Source of the DNA: Streptomyces hygroscopicus subsp. hygroscopicus
Lineage (GTDB): Bacteria > Actinomycetota > Actinomycetes > Streptomycetales > Streptomycetaceae
DNA length: 38,767 nucleotides
Assembly: GCF_001553455.1 (NCBI RefSeq)
Contig: NZ_BBOX01000263.1
Span: forward strand, 1-38,767
Reading direction: 5' to 3'
Shown here: piece by piece, positions 1 through 8,018 of the stretch
Position numbering within the stretch: position 1 is the stretch's first letter
Layout of the letters: each line of letters begins with the position of its first letter
Translations under genes and position numbers: made by a program
The notes under the pieces: generated by a model
What the model was told of the DNA's origin: nothing
Seen by the model: only the letters and a program-made list of their open reading frames with translations
The model's database searches: none

Positions 1-273
1 TGCCCCGGCGGCTCGCGGATCGGCCGCCTGCCCCTGGCCGCCGGTGGCCGGAGCGGCCAACTCGTAGTCGTCCTCCGGGTCCGGCTCCGGCCGGGTGGCC
101 CGCACCGCGCCGCTCAGCTGCGGCGGCACCGGCCGGTCGGCGGACGCCTCCGCCGCCGCGGCCGCCGCCGAGAGATCGGCACCGCACCGATCGCAGTATC
201 TGTCCCCCGACTGCGGCGGCTCATCACAGGTCGGGCAGGCTGACAGCTGGGGCGGCTGCGGCATCTGCGACAT
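1..273 (-). CDS. Zinc-ribbon protein, N-terminal part (truncated by window edge)
   Basis: Only the first 91 codons are present; the gene runs off the left edge. The ATG at 273 lies 3 nt after the TGA of the upstream kinase gene, so it is almost certainly co-transcribed. The N-terminus carries a zinc-ribbon signature: a CxxC near residues 13-16 (CPTC) and a second one around residues 28-31 (CDRCG). A Pro/Ala/Glu-rich linker follows. In related Streptomyces clusters a zinc-ribbon lead-in like this precedes an FHA, phosphatase 2C or von Willebrand domain. An FHA protein would fit especially well, because mycobacterial PknG phosphorylates the FHA protein GarA. That is inference: the diagnostic domain is outside the window. 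The zinc ribbon is seen directly; the full function is unknown. Confidence 0.75.
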   Translation of the reverse strand, partial: MSQMPQPPQLSACPTCDEPPQSGDRYCDRCGADLSAAAAAAEASADRPVPPQLSGAVRATRPEPDPEDDYELAAPATGGQGQAADPRAAGA

Positions 274-276
274 CGA

Positions 277-2922
277 TCACACCCACGTCCTGGGGCGGAA
301 ACGGTTGGCCCGCTCCACCAGTTCGATCCTCTCCTCGCCTCGCTGCGCGAGTCTGGCGAGTACCCGGTACGAGCGCTCCAATCCGAAACGCAGCCCGCGC
401 TCGTCCAGGCTGCTGCCGAGCAGAGACGGCCGGTTGTGCCCCGGCGGCGCCCCGCTGCTGCCGGACAGTACCCAATCCAGGGCGCTGCCCAGGACCTCGG
501 TACGCAGCCGCTCGCGCCGCACCGCGTCCAGCCCGAACTCGCCCAGCCGCTCGACCTGGACGGCCGCGGCCGTCAGGTCGCCCAGCAGAGTGTCGTGCGG
601 GGCGCGCCGGCGCAGCCGGGCCCGTACGGCGGCGACCCGCGCCGCCGTGTAGTGGATCGAGGACTCCGGCACCGACTCCAGGGCCCGCACCGCGCCCGCC
701 CGGTCCCCGGAGCGCAGCAGGACCCGGGCGAGGCCGAAGGCGGCGCTCACAAAGCTCGGGTCGGTGGCCCACACCAGCCGGTAGTACTCCGCCGCGTTGT
801 CCAGCTGGCCGAGCACCTCGGCGCAGACGCCGAGCGCCAGCTTCGGCGCGGGCTCACCGGGGAACGCGTCGTAGACGGCGTCGAAGGAGAGCGCGGCCGT
901 CTCGCGGTCGCCGGTGGCCAGGGCGTGCAGCCCCCGGTACCAGACGATCCGCCAGTCGTCGCTGTAGGCGGCCTCCAGACCGGTCAGGGCGACGCCCGCG
1001 TCATGCTCCTGGCCCAGCTCCAGCTGGGCGCGCACCCGGCGCAGCCGCAGCTCGATCGAGTCGACGGGCGCGGTCCGCAGCGCGGCGCTCACCTCGGCGG
1101 GGTCGGCGGCCAGCAGCCCGGCCAGGAATCCGGCGTTGGGGTCGTCCGGATCGACCATCGGCACCGGGAGCGCCAGCGCGGTGGCCCGCCCGTCCAGCGA
1201 GGCGGTGGCGGGCAGCGGCGGGGCCGGCGGGCCCGGTGGCCGCTGCGCGGGGACGGCCGGGGCGGCGCCCCGGCCGGTGTGCCGGGCGCCCAGCAGGGAC
1301 GGGTCCTGGCCGTCGTCGGCGAACAGCTCGGTGTCCACCACCCGTGGTTCCGGCCCGAAGAGGGTGGACAGGGCCGGCCGGGGCCGTCCGGTCTGGAGCG
1401 CCACGACCTCCCGCAACACCCCGGTCAGCTGGTCGGCCATCTCCCGCGCGGAGGCGAAGCGGCGCTCCGGGTCCGGGTCGGTGGCCCGCACCAGCAGCCG
1501 GTAGAAGGACTCGTAGCGCCGGAAGACCTCGATGTGTTCGGGGTCCGGCAGGCTGTCCACGAAGACGTTCGTATAGCCCTGGAAGTCGAAGGTGAGCACG
1601 GCGAGGGTGCGCGCCACCGTGTAGAGGTCGGAGGCGATCGACGGACCGGTCTCCGAGATCTCCGGGGCCTGGTAGCCGACCGTGCCGTAGATGGGGCTGT
1701 CGTGGTCGTCCATCCGCCGGACCGCGCCCATGTCGATCAGCTTGAGCTGGTCCTGCTGCTGGATGGCGTTGTCGACCTTGAAGTCGCAGTAGAGCAGATT
1801 GCGGCTGTGCAGATGGCCGAGCGCCTCCAGCGCCTCGATGCCGTACGCGCACGCCTGCTCGACCGGCAGCGGATCGCGCCGGCCCTCGGGGGTGCGGCGG
1901 GCGTTGGCGATGTCCTTCAGCGACTTGCCGCCGACGTACTCCATGACGATGTAGCCGTCGAGGCTGCCGGTGCGCTGGTCGAGGTGCTCGACGAAGTTGT
2001 AGATCCGGACGATGTTGGAGTGCTCGATCTCGGCGAGGAACCGGCGCTCGGAGACGGCCGCCGCCAGGGCCTCCTCGTCGCCGGTGTCCAGCAGGCCCTT
2101 GAGGACCACCCAGCGGTCGGACACCGCGCGGTCGATGGCCAGATAGATCCAGCCGAGCCCGCCGTGTGCCAGACAGCCGGCGACCTCGTACTGGCCGTGG
2201 ACGATGTCACCGGGGCTCAGCTTCGGCAGGAACGAGTACGGATGGCCGCACTTGGTGCAGAAACCCTCCGTGCGGCCCGGCCGGTTACCGCGGGCGCGCC
2301 CCACCGGGGCGCCGCAGTCGGCGCGGCTGCAGAACCGCTTCCGCTCGGGGACCTCCGGGTCCGCCAGCACCGCCGTCCGCGGATCGGGGCGCGGCACCTC
2401 CGGGACGCTGACCAGGCCGGCGCCCAGTGCGTTCCGCCCCGAGGCGGCCGAGGCGGAGGAGCGGGAGCTGCGCACCGAGACCGAACGCGAGGTGGACCGC
2501 CCCGACAGGGAGCGGGACAGCCGCCCGGACACCGAGCGGCGAGACGAGGAGGAACGCGCGGACCGCGCGGACCGCGACCGCCCCGAGGCGCCGGACGAGG
2601 GGTCCCGGCCGGACGAGGGCTCCCCGCCCGGCACGGAGCCCCGGCCGGACGCTGAGACATGGCCCGGCACGGAGCCCCGGCCGGAGGCGGGGACATGGCC
2701 CGGCGCGGCCCCCCGGCCGGAGGCGGCGAACCGGCCGGACGACGCGGAGCCCCCGCCCGGCCCGCCCTGCCCGGTGATCCCGGTGGCCGGTGAGCCGACC
2801 ATCCCCTGCGGTGAGACGACCGGGGCCATACCGCAGACGTCGCAGTACAGCTCACCTCCACCCACGTCCTCGTAGGACCCGCCGCAGTCACGCCGCTGGC
2901 AGGCGACGACCGCCGCACTCAT
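277..2922 (-). CDS. pknG: PknG-type serine/threonine protein kinase with rubredoxin-like and TPR domains
   Basis: 881-residue protein. In order: an N-terminal Cys pair region (C8, C13, C27, C30); a low-complexity stretch with a 12-residue tandem repeat (about 67-102) and an Arg/Ser-rich segment (about 114-157); a rubredoxin-like four-cysteine site (C198, C203, C222, C225); a kinase domain (about 240-510); and a TPR region (about 630-880). The kinase has the Gly-rich loop HGGLGWIYLA, Lys275 in VVLKGL, the catalytic loop YCDFKVDN (Asp380, Lys382, Asn385), the metal-binding DMG (Asp397) and the GTVGYQAPE activation-segment end. Rubredoxin-kinase-TPR is the PknG layout. In mycobacteria PknG senses amino-acid supply through GlnH/GlnX and controls 2-oxoglutarate metabolism through GarA. 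GlnX- and GlnH-like genes lie upstream here, supporting the same role. The start overlaps the stop of the upstream gene by 4 nt (ATGA). The N-terminal extension is longer than in mycobacterial PknG. Confidence 0.92.
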   Translation of the reverse strand: MSAAVVACQRRDCGGSYEDVGGGELYCDVCGMAPVVSPQGMVGSPATGITGQGGPGGGSASSGRFAASGRGAAPGHVPASGRGSVPGHVSASGRGSVPGGEPSSGRDPSSGASGRSRSARSARSSSSRRSVSGRLSRSLSGRSTSRSVSVRSSRSSASAASGRNALGAGLVSVPEVPRPDPRTAVLADPEVPERKRFCSRADCGAPVGRARGNRPGRTEGFCTKCGHPYSFLPKLSPGDIVHGQYEVAGCLAHGGLGWIYLAIDRAVSDRWVVLKGLLDTGDEEALAAAVSERRFLAEIEHSNIVRIYNFVEHLDQRTGSLDGYIVMEYVGGKSLKDIANARRTPEGRRDPLPVEQACAYGIEALEALGHLHSRNLLYCDFKVDNAIQQQDQLKLIDMGAVRRMDDHDSPIYGTVGYQAPEISETGPSIASDLYTVARTLAVLTFDFQGYTNVFVDSLPDPEHIEVFRRYESFYRLLVRATDPDPERRFASAREMADQLTGVLREVVALQTGRPRPALSTLFGPEPRVVDTELFADDGQDPSLLGARHTGRGAAPAVPAQRPPGPPAPPLPATASLDGRATALALPVPMVDPDDPNAGFLAGLLAADPAEVSAALRTAPVDSIELRLRRVRAQLELGQEHDAGVALTGLEAAYSDDWRIVWYRGLHALATGDRETAALSFDAVYDAFPGEPAPKLALGVCAEVLGQLDNAAEYYRLVWATDPSFVSAAFGLARVLLRSGDRAGAVRALESVPESSIHYTAARVAAVRARLRRRAPHDTLLGDLTAAAVQVERLGEFGLDAVRRERLRTEVLGSALDWVLSGSSGAPPGHNRPSLLGSSLDERGLRFGLERSYRVLARLAQRGEERIELVERANRFRPRTWV
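2617..2724 (-). repeat. 36-nt tandem repeat inside pknG
   Basis: Three adjacent 36-nt units encode ASGRG-x-x-PGH-type 12-residue repeats (residues about 67-102 of the kinase). They precede the Arg/Ser-rich segment and probably arose by in-frame duplication. They form a flexible linker rather than a folded domain. Confidence 0.75.
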
Positions 2923-4244
2923 ACCGACCCTCCCTCGATGCCCTCGTCGGCCGGGCCCGACTGGCGTGGCACCAGGGCCTCGGCCGCCGCCTGCTGATAG
3001 CGCAGGACGGCCTGCTCGGCCGCCCGCAGATCACACGGGGCGCTCCACAGCATCCGGCGGGCCACGTCATACCGCTCCACCAGCAGCGGATCCTCCGCCA
3101 TGCCGTGGCGGGCGACCTTCGCCCGGTACGCGTCGAGGCGGCCGCGCAGCTCGGCGCGGACCGCGAGCGGCGCGGTGACCGCGGTCAGCGACTCCCGGGC
3201 CCGCAGCAACTCGTCGTCGGCGCGCTGCTCCAGGCTCTCCAGCAGCGGCGAGAGCCGGTGCCACTGGGAGCGCCTGCGGTAGTCGGCGGCCGCCACCAGC
3301 TGCTCGTGCAGCGCGGTCGGCGGGCCGCTGACGGCCGGAACCTCCGATGCGGCGATCTTCGCGAGCACCTCGCCGCGCGCCTGGCGCGCCTCCGCCAGGG
3401 TGCGGTCGGCGCGGGAGAGCACATCGCGCAGCCGCATCAGCCGCCGCTCGGCGTCCTGGCGCACGTCCAGCACCGCCTCGATCTCGCGCCGCACATCCTC
3501 CAGGGCGCGGGCGGCGCGGTCGTAGCGCTCGGTGTCGGGGCTGCCGCCGCCGGGCGCGGAGCTGCCGCTGGCCGGTTTCCAGAAGGCCAGCGGGTCGGAG
3601 ACCACCTCGGCACGCAACGCGGTCAGCTCGGCGGTGATCTGCTCCAGATCGTCCCCCGAGGGGTGCTCGCCGGGGCGCACCCCGACGGAGTGGGCGAGCG
3701 AACGGGTGCGGTGCAGCTCGGCGGAGAGCATGTCGATCCGGGCGGGCAGCGCGGACCATACGGCGTCGGCGCTGACGATGACGTCCAGGGCCTCGGCGTA
3801 CCAGCGGTTCATCCGGTCCACCAGCCGGTCCAGGCTCAACTCCTCGCTGAGCAGGGGGGAACCGCAGAGGGTGGCGCTGCTGGGCAGGGTGATCGCGGTG
3901 CCGCAGAGCAGTTCGGTGAGCTCGGCCAGCTCGCTCTGGGTCGGCCAGCGGTGGCGGGAGCGCACCTCACGGGCGCGGGCGAGGGCCTCGGAGTACGCGT
4001 CGAAGTAGCTCCAGAGGAGGGAGATGGCCCGCTCGGTGGTGGACCACCGGTCCTTGGTGACGCCCGTCAGCTCGGCGCCCTCGAGGAGCCTTCTGCCCGC
4101 GTGGTCCTGGAGGGCGAGCAGTGAGGACTCGATCGCCTCGTGTTCGGCGGCGAGCTTCGCCAGCGCGCGGTCCACCTCCTCGCGGCCCAGGACCGGGCCG
4201 TCGGGTGTCCCCGCGAAGCTGGGGAAGGGTCCCGGGACCCCCAT
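2919..4244 (-). CDS. Uncharacterised coiled-coil protein of the glnXH-pknG operon
   Basis: 441-residue soluble protein that I do not recognise beyond its context. It has no signal peptide or membrane segment. It is rich in Ala, Leu, Arg and Glu with long heptad-like helical stretches (about 25-110, 200-225 and 245-315), so an elongated helical or coiled-coil fold is likely. A short Gly/Ser/Pro linker lies near residues 228-238 (PASGSSAPGGG). A good ribosome site (GGGAG, 8 nt before the ATG) supports the start. The stop overlaps the kinase start (ATGA), so the two are translationally coupled. Its position between the glutamate-binding protein and PknG suggests an adaptor or substrate in that signalling chain. 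The mycobacterial module, as I remember it, has no gene here. Function is inferred from position only. Confidence 0.85.
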   Translation of the reverse strand: MGVPGPFPSFAGTPDGPVLGREEVDRALAKLAAEHEAIESSLLALQDHAGRRLLEGAELTGVTKDRWSTTERAISLLWSYFDAYSEALARAREVRSRHRWPTQSELAELTELLCGTAITLPSSATLCGSPLLSEELSLDRLVDRMNRWYAEALDVIVSADAVWSALPARIDMLSAELHRTRSLAHSVGVRPGEHPSGDDLEQITAELTALRAEVVSDPLAFWKPASGSSAPGGGSPDTERYDRAARALEDVRREIEAVLDVRQDAERRLMRLRDVLSRADRTLAEARQARGEVLAKIAASEVPAVSGPPTALHEQLVAAADYRRRSQWHRLSPLLESLEQRADDELLRARESLTAVTAPLAVRAELRGRLDAYRAKVARHGMAEDPLLVERYDVARRMLWSAPCDLRAAEQAVLRYQQAAAEALVPRQSGPADEGIEGGSV

Positions 4245-4245
4245 C

Positions 4246-4280
4246 GATCACTCTCCCATGTCCGTAATCATTACGTGATC
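4246..4280. promoter_or_regulatory. Nested inverted repeat between glnH and the coiled-coil gene
   Basis: The 88-nt gap between glnH and the next gene holds an outer inverted repeat GATCAC (4246-4251) / GTGATC (4275-4280). Nested inside it is the palindrome GTAATCATTAC (4264-4274). This is AT-rich for the region and lies 2-36 nt upstream of the start codon. It could be an internal operator/promoter or an mRNA hairpin controlling the distal genes; nothing in the sequence decides which. Confidence 0.4.
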
Positions 4281-4332
4281 TGTCTCAGCGTCATCCCTAC
4301 GCGTGTGAGGCGGGCGCTAATCCTTGTTCGCC

Positions 4333-5373
4333 TCAGTCCTTGTACTGGGGGGCGGGTGGTGCCGGATTCTCCTGTGCCGTGCCGAAGTCCTTGGCGAGCC
4401 ATTTCTGGTAGGCCCGCATCCAGGGGCTGCCGGCGCCGCCCTGGCGGTAGTTCTCCAGAACCTTGTTGACCCGGCGTACCAGGTCCTCGTCGTTCTTGTT
4501 CATCGCCACGCCGTAGAACTCGTCGGTGAATCGGGAGCCGACCAGCTTGACGGAGGGGTCCTGGGCGGCCTGGCCCGCCGCCAGCGCGTTGTCGGTGATC
4601 ACCGCGTCCACCTGGCCGAGCTGCAGTCTGACCAGGCAGTCCAGCTGGTTGGGAACGGGCTTCACCTTGATCGCGCCCAGATGCTCGGCGCCGGTGTCCG
4701 GCTTGTCCAGCTCGGCCTCGGCGGTGGAACCCTGCGCGGTGCAGACCTTCTTGCCGCGCAGGGTCTTGTTGTAGCCGGTGATGGTCGAGTCGTCGGCGAC
4801 CAGCACCTGCTGCCCGGCCTGGAAGTAGGCGGTCGAGAACGCCACGTCCTTGATCCGGTCGCAGTTGATGGTCATGGTGCGCACCACCACGTCCACCTTG
4901 CCCTGCTGGAGGGCCTTGATGCGCTGACTGGTGGGGATGGTGCGGAAGATGACCGCGTCCGGATCGCCGAAGATGTCCTCGGCTATGGCACGCACCAGAT
5001 CGATGTCGAAGCCGGTGAGGTCGCCGGTGGCCGGATCGCGGTAGCCCCAGCGGTAGCTGTTCTGGTCGACGCCCGCGATCAGCTTGTTGAGCTTGTGGCC
5101 GTTGACCACACGGTTCTTGATCCGCTTGATGGCCGGGCCGCTCGCGCTCGACGGGCGCAGGCTCGCCTCGGGGTCACGGCAGCTGTCCGCCGCGGCCTCG
5201 GCGCCGGTGCGCACCGTGCGCGGGTGCTGCGCACCGCCCCTGCCGCCGCCGTCGCTCCCGCCGTCGTCCACCATCGCCGGTGCCACGATGGCCGTGGCCA
5301 CGCCCAGGACACATACCGTCACCGCGGCGGCCGATCGCACCGATCGCATGCTTCCGCCCCCCATCGTCCTCAT
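4333..5373 (-). CDS. glnH: GlnH-like glutamate/amino-acid-binding protein (SBP family 3)
   Basis: 346-residue extracytoplasmic solute-binding protein. Recognisable family-3 features include the GYNKTLRGKKVCTAQGSTAE segment, the domain-start stretch YRWGYRDPATGDLTGFDIDL, and the closing FTDEFYGVAMNKND. It would bind glutamate or a related amino acid outside the membrane. The N-terminus has a hydrophobic segment (about residues 14-34), but the only Cys there lies inside it and lacks a good lipobox. Mycobacterial GlnH is a lipoprotein; this one looks membrane-anchored or cleaved instead. The ATG at 5373 overlaps the upstream stop (ATGA) and has GGAG about 5 nt before it; an ATG at 5349 is a weaker alternative. 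The next gene inward is the GlnX-like sensor, and no ABC permease or ATPase adjoins it, which favours sensing over transport. Confidence 0.88.
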   Translation of the reverse strand: MRTMGGGSMRSVRSAAAVTVCVLGVATAIVAPAMVDDGGSDGGGRGGAQHPRTVRTGAEAAADSCRDPEASLRPSSASGPAIKRIKNRVVNGHKLNKLIAGVDQNSYRWGYRDPATGDLTGFDIDLVRAIAEDIFGDPDAVIFRTIPTSQRIKALQQGKVDVVVRTMTINCDRIKDVAFSTAYFQAGQQVLVADDSTITGYNKTLRGKKVCTAQGSTAEAELDKPDTGAEHLGAIKVKPVPNQLDCLVRLQLGQVDAVITDNALAAGQAAQDPSVKLVGSRFTDEFYGVAMNKNDEDLVRRVNKVLENYRQGGAGSPWMRAYQKWLAKDFGTAQENPAPPAPQYKD

Positions 5374-6779
5374 CGGTACTCCGACAGTCTGCGGCCTATG
5401 CCCAGCACCGCGCCCGCGGCCCCCAGCACGGCCAGCACCCCGGCGCCCAGCGCCAGCGCGGTGAACGCGCCGCGTCCGTCGTCGGCGGCCCGCTGGAACT
5501 CCCGCTGCTCGTGGTCGAGGGCCTTGGCCAGCTGGGTGTCCACCGCGTCGAAGGACTCGCCGGTGCTGTCCCGGGCGCCGATGACCTTCGTCAGCGCCGT
5601 CTTGTAGTCGCCCCCGTCATCCGCGGCGCGGGCGGCCTTGTGCCGCACCTGCCACTCCCGGATCCGGCCGGCGGCCTTCTCCACCGGCCCGCGGCCCGCG
5701 TCGTCGTCCGCCAGGGACTGCGCCTTGTCCAGCAGGCTGCCGGCCGAGGGACGCCCGCCGGGCGCCGTGCCCACCAGCGCGGACATCCGCGAGCCGTAGC
5801 TGACCTCGTAGGCGTCCTTGCCCTTGTCGGCGCCGTCCTCGTCGACGACGACCGCGCCCCGTGCCACCAGGGTCAGGTTCTCGTCGGCGCGGGCCCGCAG
5901 GGAGTCGATCCGCGCCTCGTTGAGCACCTGGAGGGACTTCGCGCCGTGGTCGTCGGAGTCGCTGAGCTCGGCGCGGGCGATCCCGTGGCCGATCACCAGC
6001 CACAGCATCACCACCGCGGAGGCGGCCGTGGCGGCGAGCAGACCGTGGTTGAGCACCCGGTTGGTCCGCTGGTACTCACGGCGCTGCGCCCATCCCAGCG
6101 CGCCCAGCGCGACGACGCCGGTGGCGATCGCCACCCACGGCCATGCCTCGGCGTCCCCGTAGTCCTCCCCGAGACGGGCGGTCTCCGCCTTGTAGAGCCG
6201 GCCGGCGGCGGGCAGCAGCTCACCGCGCATGGTGTCGTTGGCGTAGCGCAGATACGCGCCGCCCAGCGGCAGCCCCTGGCGGTTGTTGGCGCGGGCGGAC
6301 TCGACCAGGCCGGTGTAGACCGGCAGCAGTTGGTTGATCTTCCGTATCTCGTCGCGGGCGGAGGCCGAGCCCTCCGTATTGGCCGCGGCCCGCACCAGCA
6401 GCTCGGAGGCGGTGTCGATGTCCCGCTCGTACCGCTGCCGGATGTGGCCGGGCTCCTGACCGCCCGCCAGGAAGCCGCTGGTCGCCGTGGTGTCGGCGTC
6501 GGCCAGGGAGCGGTAGATCTGCGCCGCGTCGGCGCTCAGCGGCTGGCTGCGCTCGGCCACGGCGTCCGCCGCGGTCTGCCGGTCGGACACCTGCCAGGCC
6601 GTGACCGCGCCGAACGCGACCACCAGCGCGGCCAGCACCGCCCCGATGACCCGCAGCCGCCCCGGCTCGGTCGTCGCCGCCGCCCGCGCCCGGTCGAGCC
6701 CCTCACGCCACGCGGGCCGCGGCGGGGCCGCGGGCGCGGGTGGCGCTACGGCTCTGCCGGTGGTCGGCGGGTATGACAC
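5370..6779 (-). CDS. glnX: GlnX-like four-helix membrane sensor protein
   Basis: 469-residue membrane protein. A proline-rich cytoplasmic N-terminus is followed by TM1 (about 43-63), an external helical domain (64-210), TM2 (211-229), TM3 (245-266), a second external helical domain (267-434) and TM4 (435-462). This two-loop, four-TM layout with a following GlnH and PknG is that of mycobacterial GlnX, which relays external glutamate/aspartate binding by GlnH to PknG inside. I chose the GTG at 6779 (product MSYPPTTG...), which has GGGGAGAAG just upstream. An ATG at 6809 would add 10 residues but lacks as good a ribosome site. It is the first gene of its operon, separated by 138 nt from csnK; that spacer probably holds the operon promoter, though I could not point to clear -35/-10 boxes. 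Confidence 0.82.
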   Translation of the reverse strand: MSYPPTTGRAVAPPAPAAPPRPAWREGLDRARAAATTEPGRLRVIGAVLAALVVAFGAVTAWQVSDRQTAADAVAERSQPLSADAAQIYRSLADADTTATSGFLAGGQEPGHIRQRYERDIDTASELLVRAAANTEGSASARDEIRKINQLLPVYTGLVESARANNRQGLPLGGAYLRYANDTMRGELLPAAGRLYKAETARLGEDYGDAEAWPWVAIATGVVALGALGWAQRREYQRTNRVLNHGLLAATAASAVVMLWLVIGHGIARAELSDSDDHGAKSLQVLNEARIDSLRARADENLTLVARGAVVVDEDGADKGKDAYEVSYGSRMSALVGTAPGGRPSAGSLLDKAQSLADDDAGRGPVEKAAGRIREWQVRHKAARAADDGGDYKTALTKVIGARDSTGESFDAVDTQLAKALDHEQREFQRAADDGRGAFTALALGAGVLAVLGAAGAVLGIGRRLSEYR

Positions 6780-6917
6780 AAGACTTCTCCCCTTTGGCCC
6801 GGATCCCATGGATTGGGTGTCGCAGTCGGTGTCGCAGCAGTATGGACCGCGGCGCCGGGAGAGGTCACCGGCCGAGCCTCGATCTTGTTCGGATCGCGAT
6901 CTTCCCTCCCCTTCTCA

Positions 6918-8018
6918 TTACGCTTCGGACGGACTTTCGGTTCCACTTTCCGTGCCGGTGCTTCTACGGCCGTCAGTCGGGCCGTAGTGCGCGCGGAGCC
7001 GGGTGTACGCCGATGCGGGGGCGCCGGTGCGGTCCAGGCCCAGCAGCGCGGCGCCGAGCACCGGCGGCGCGGTGACCACCCGCGGCTCGGCCTTCGGGGC
7101 GCGCTCCGCCAGCAGTTCGCGGATCCGGCCGTCCAGCAGCGGATGGCGGGCCGCGATCACCCCGCCGCCGAGCACCACCGGTGTCTCCTCGCCCAGCAGG
7201 TCCAGCCGGGTGAGGGCGACCGTGGCCATGGTCACCACCTCCTCCGCCTGGCGGTCGACGATCGCCCGCGCGATCCGGTCGCCGGCGTCGGCCACCGCGA
7301 AGAGCACCGGCGTCAGCTCGTACCGCCGGGCCGTCTCCAGACGGCCCAGGTGCAGCGCCTCGATCAGCTCGTACATGGTGGTCAGGCCGAAGTGCGCGGG
7401 CAGGGCGCGGGCCAGCTCCGTCGGCTCGCCGCGGCCGTCTTCCGCACGCGCCGCCCACCACACCGCCTCCTCCGACAGATGACCCCCGCCGCCCCAGTCG
7501 CCGGAGATCCGGCCGACGGCGGGGAAGCGGGCGACCCGGCCGCCGTGGCCGATCCCGGCGCAGTTGATGCCCGCACCGCAGACCACGGAGACGCCGGTCG
7601 GCTCGCCGGCGTCCGCGACCCCGGCCCGCAGCAGCGCGAAGGTGTCGTTGGCGACCGTGACGGTGGCGCCCCAGCCCCGGCCGGCCAGCACACCGGTCAA
7701 CTCCTCCTCCTCGCTCGGCAGATCGACGTTGGCCAGACACGCCGAGACATGCCCCACGGGCCGCGGACCGGACCGGCCCGCCTGCCGCGCCACCTCCGCG
7801 ACCAGGGGCGCGAGCGATCCGACGGCGCGTTCGGCGCCCACGACGGGCGGCTGGAAGCCGCCGCCGCGGGCGGAGCCGAGGACGGAGCCGTCGGGGCCGA
7901 CGAGCGCGACATCGGTCTTGCTGTTGCCCGCGTCGACCGCCAGGACCGACCGGTCCGGCGAGGCAGCGGACGAGGGCGAAGAAGCGGACGGGGTCGGAAC
8001 GGACTGGGTCAGGCCCAC
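6918..8018 (-). CDS. csnK: CsnK: BadF/BadG-family amino-sugar kinase
   Basis: 366-residue ASKHA-fold sugar kinase of the BadF/BadG/BcrA/BcrD (N-acetylglucosamine kinase-like) family. Phosphate-1 motif: VDAGNSKTDVALVG near residues 25-38. Phosphate-2 region: VCGAGINCAG. GDWGGGGHLSEEA follows, and TPVVLGGGVI forms the adenosine motif. I place the start at the GTG at 8018, with GGGAG 8 nt upstream, overlapping the end of the GH4 gene by 10 nt. A longer reading through to 8966 is only an open frame antisense to nothing but out of phase with csnH. As last gene of the operon it should phosphorylate glucosamine released from chitosan oligosaccharides. It corresponds to csnK (SCO2662) of S. coelicolor by order and family; the exact substrate here is inferred. 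Confidence 0.88.
   Translation of the reverse strand: MGLTQSVPTPSASSPSSAASPDRSVLAVDAGNSKTDVALVGPDGSVLGSARGGGFQPPVVGAERAVGSLAPLVAEVARQAGRSGPRPVGHVSACLANVDLPSEEEELTGVLAGRGWGATVTVANDTFALLRAGVADAGEPTGVSVVCGAGINCAGIGHGGRVARFPAVGRISGDWGGGGHLSEEAVWWAARAEDGRGEPTELARALPAHFGLTTMYELIEALHLGRLETARRYELTPVLFAVADAGDRIARAIVDRQAEEVVTMATVALTRLDLLGEETPVVLGGGVIAARHPLLDGRIRELLAERAPKAEPRVVTAPPVLGAALLGLDRTGAPASAYTRLRAHYGPTDGRRSTGTESGTESPSEA

Noticed and set aside
436..2655. Long plus-strand frame (739 codons) opposite pknG
   Set aside because: It is antisense to a kinase with complete motifs; high GC keeps the opposite strand open. The product has no recognisable domain and is Gly/Arg/Gln/Pro-rich.
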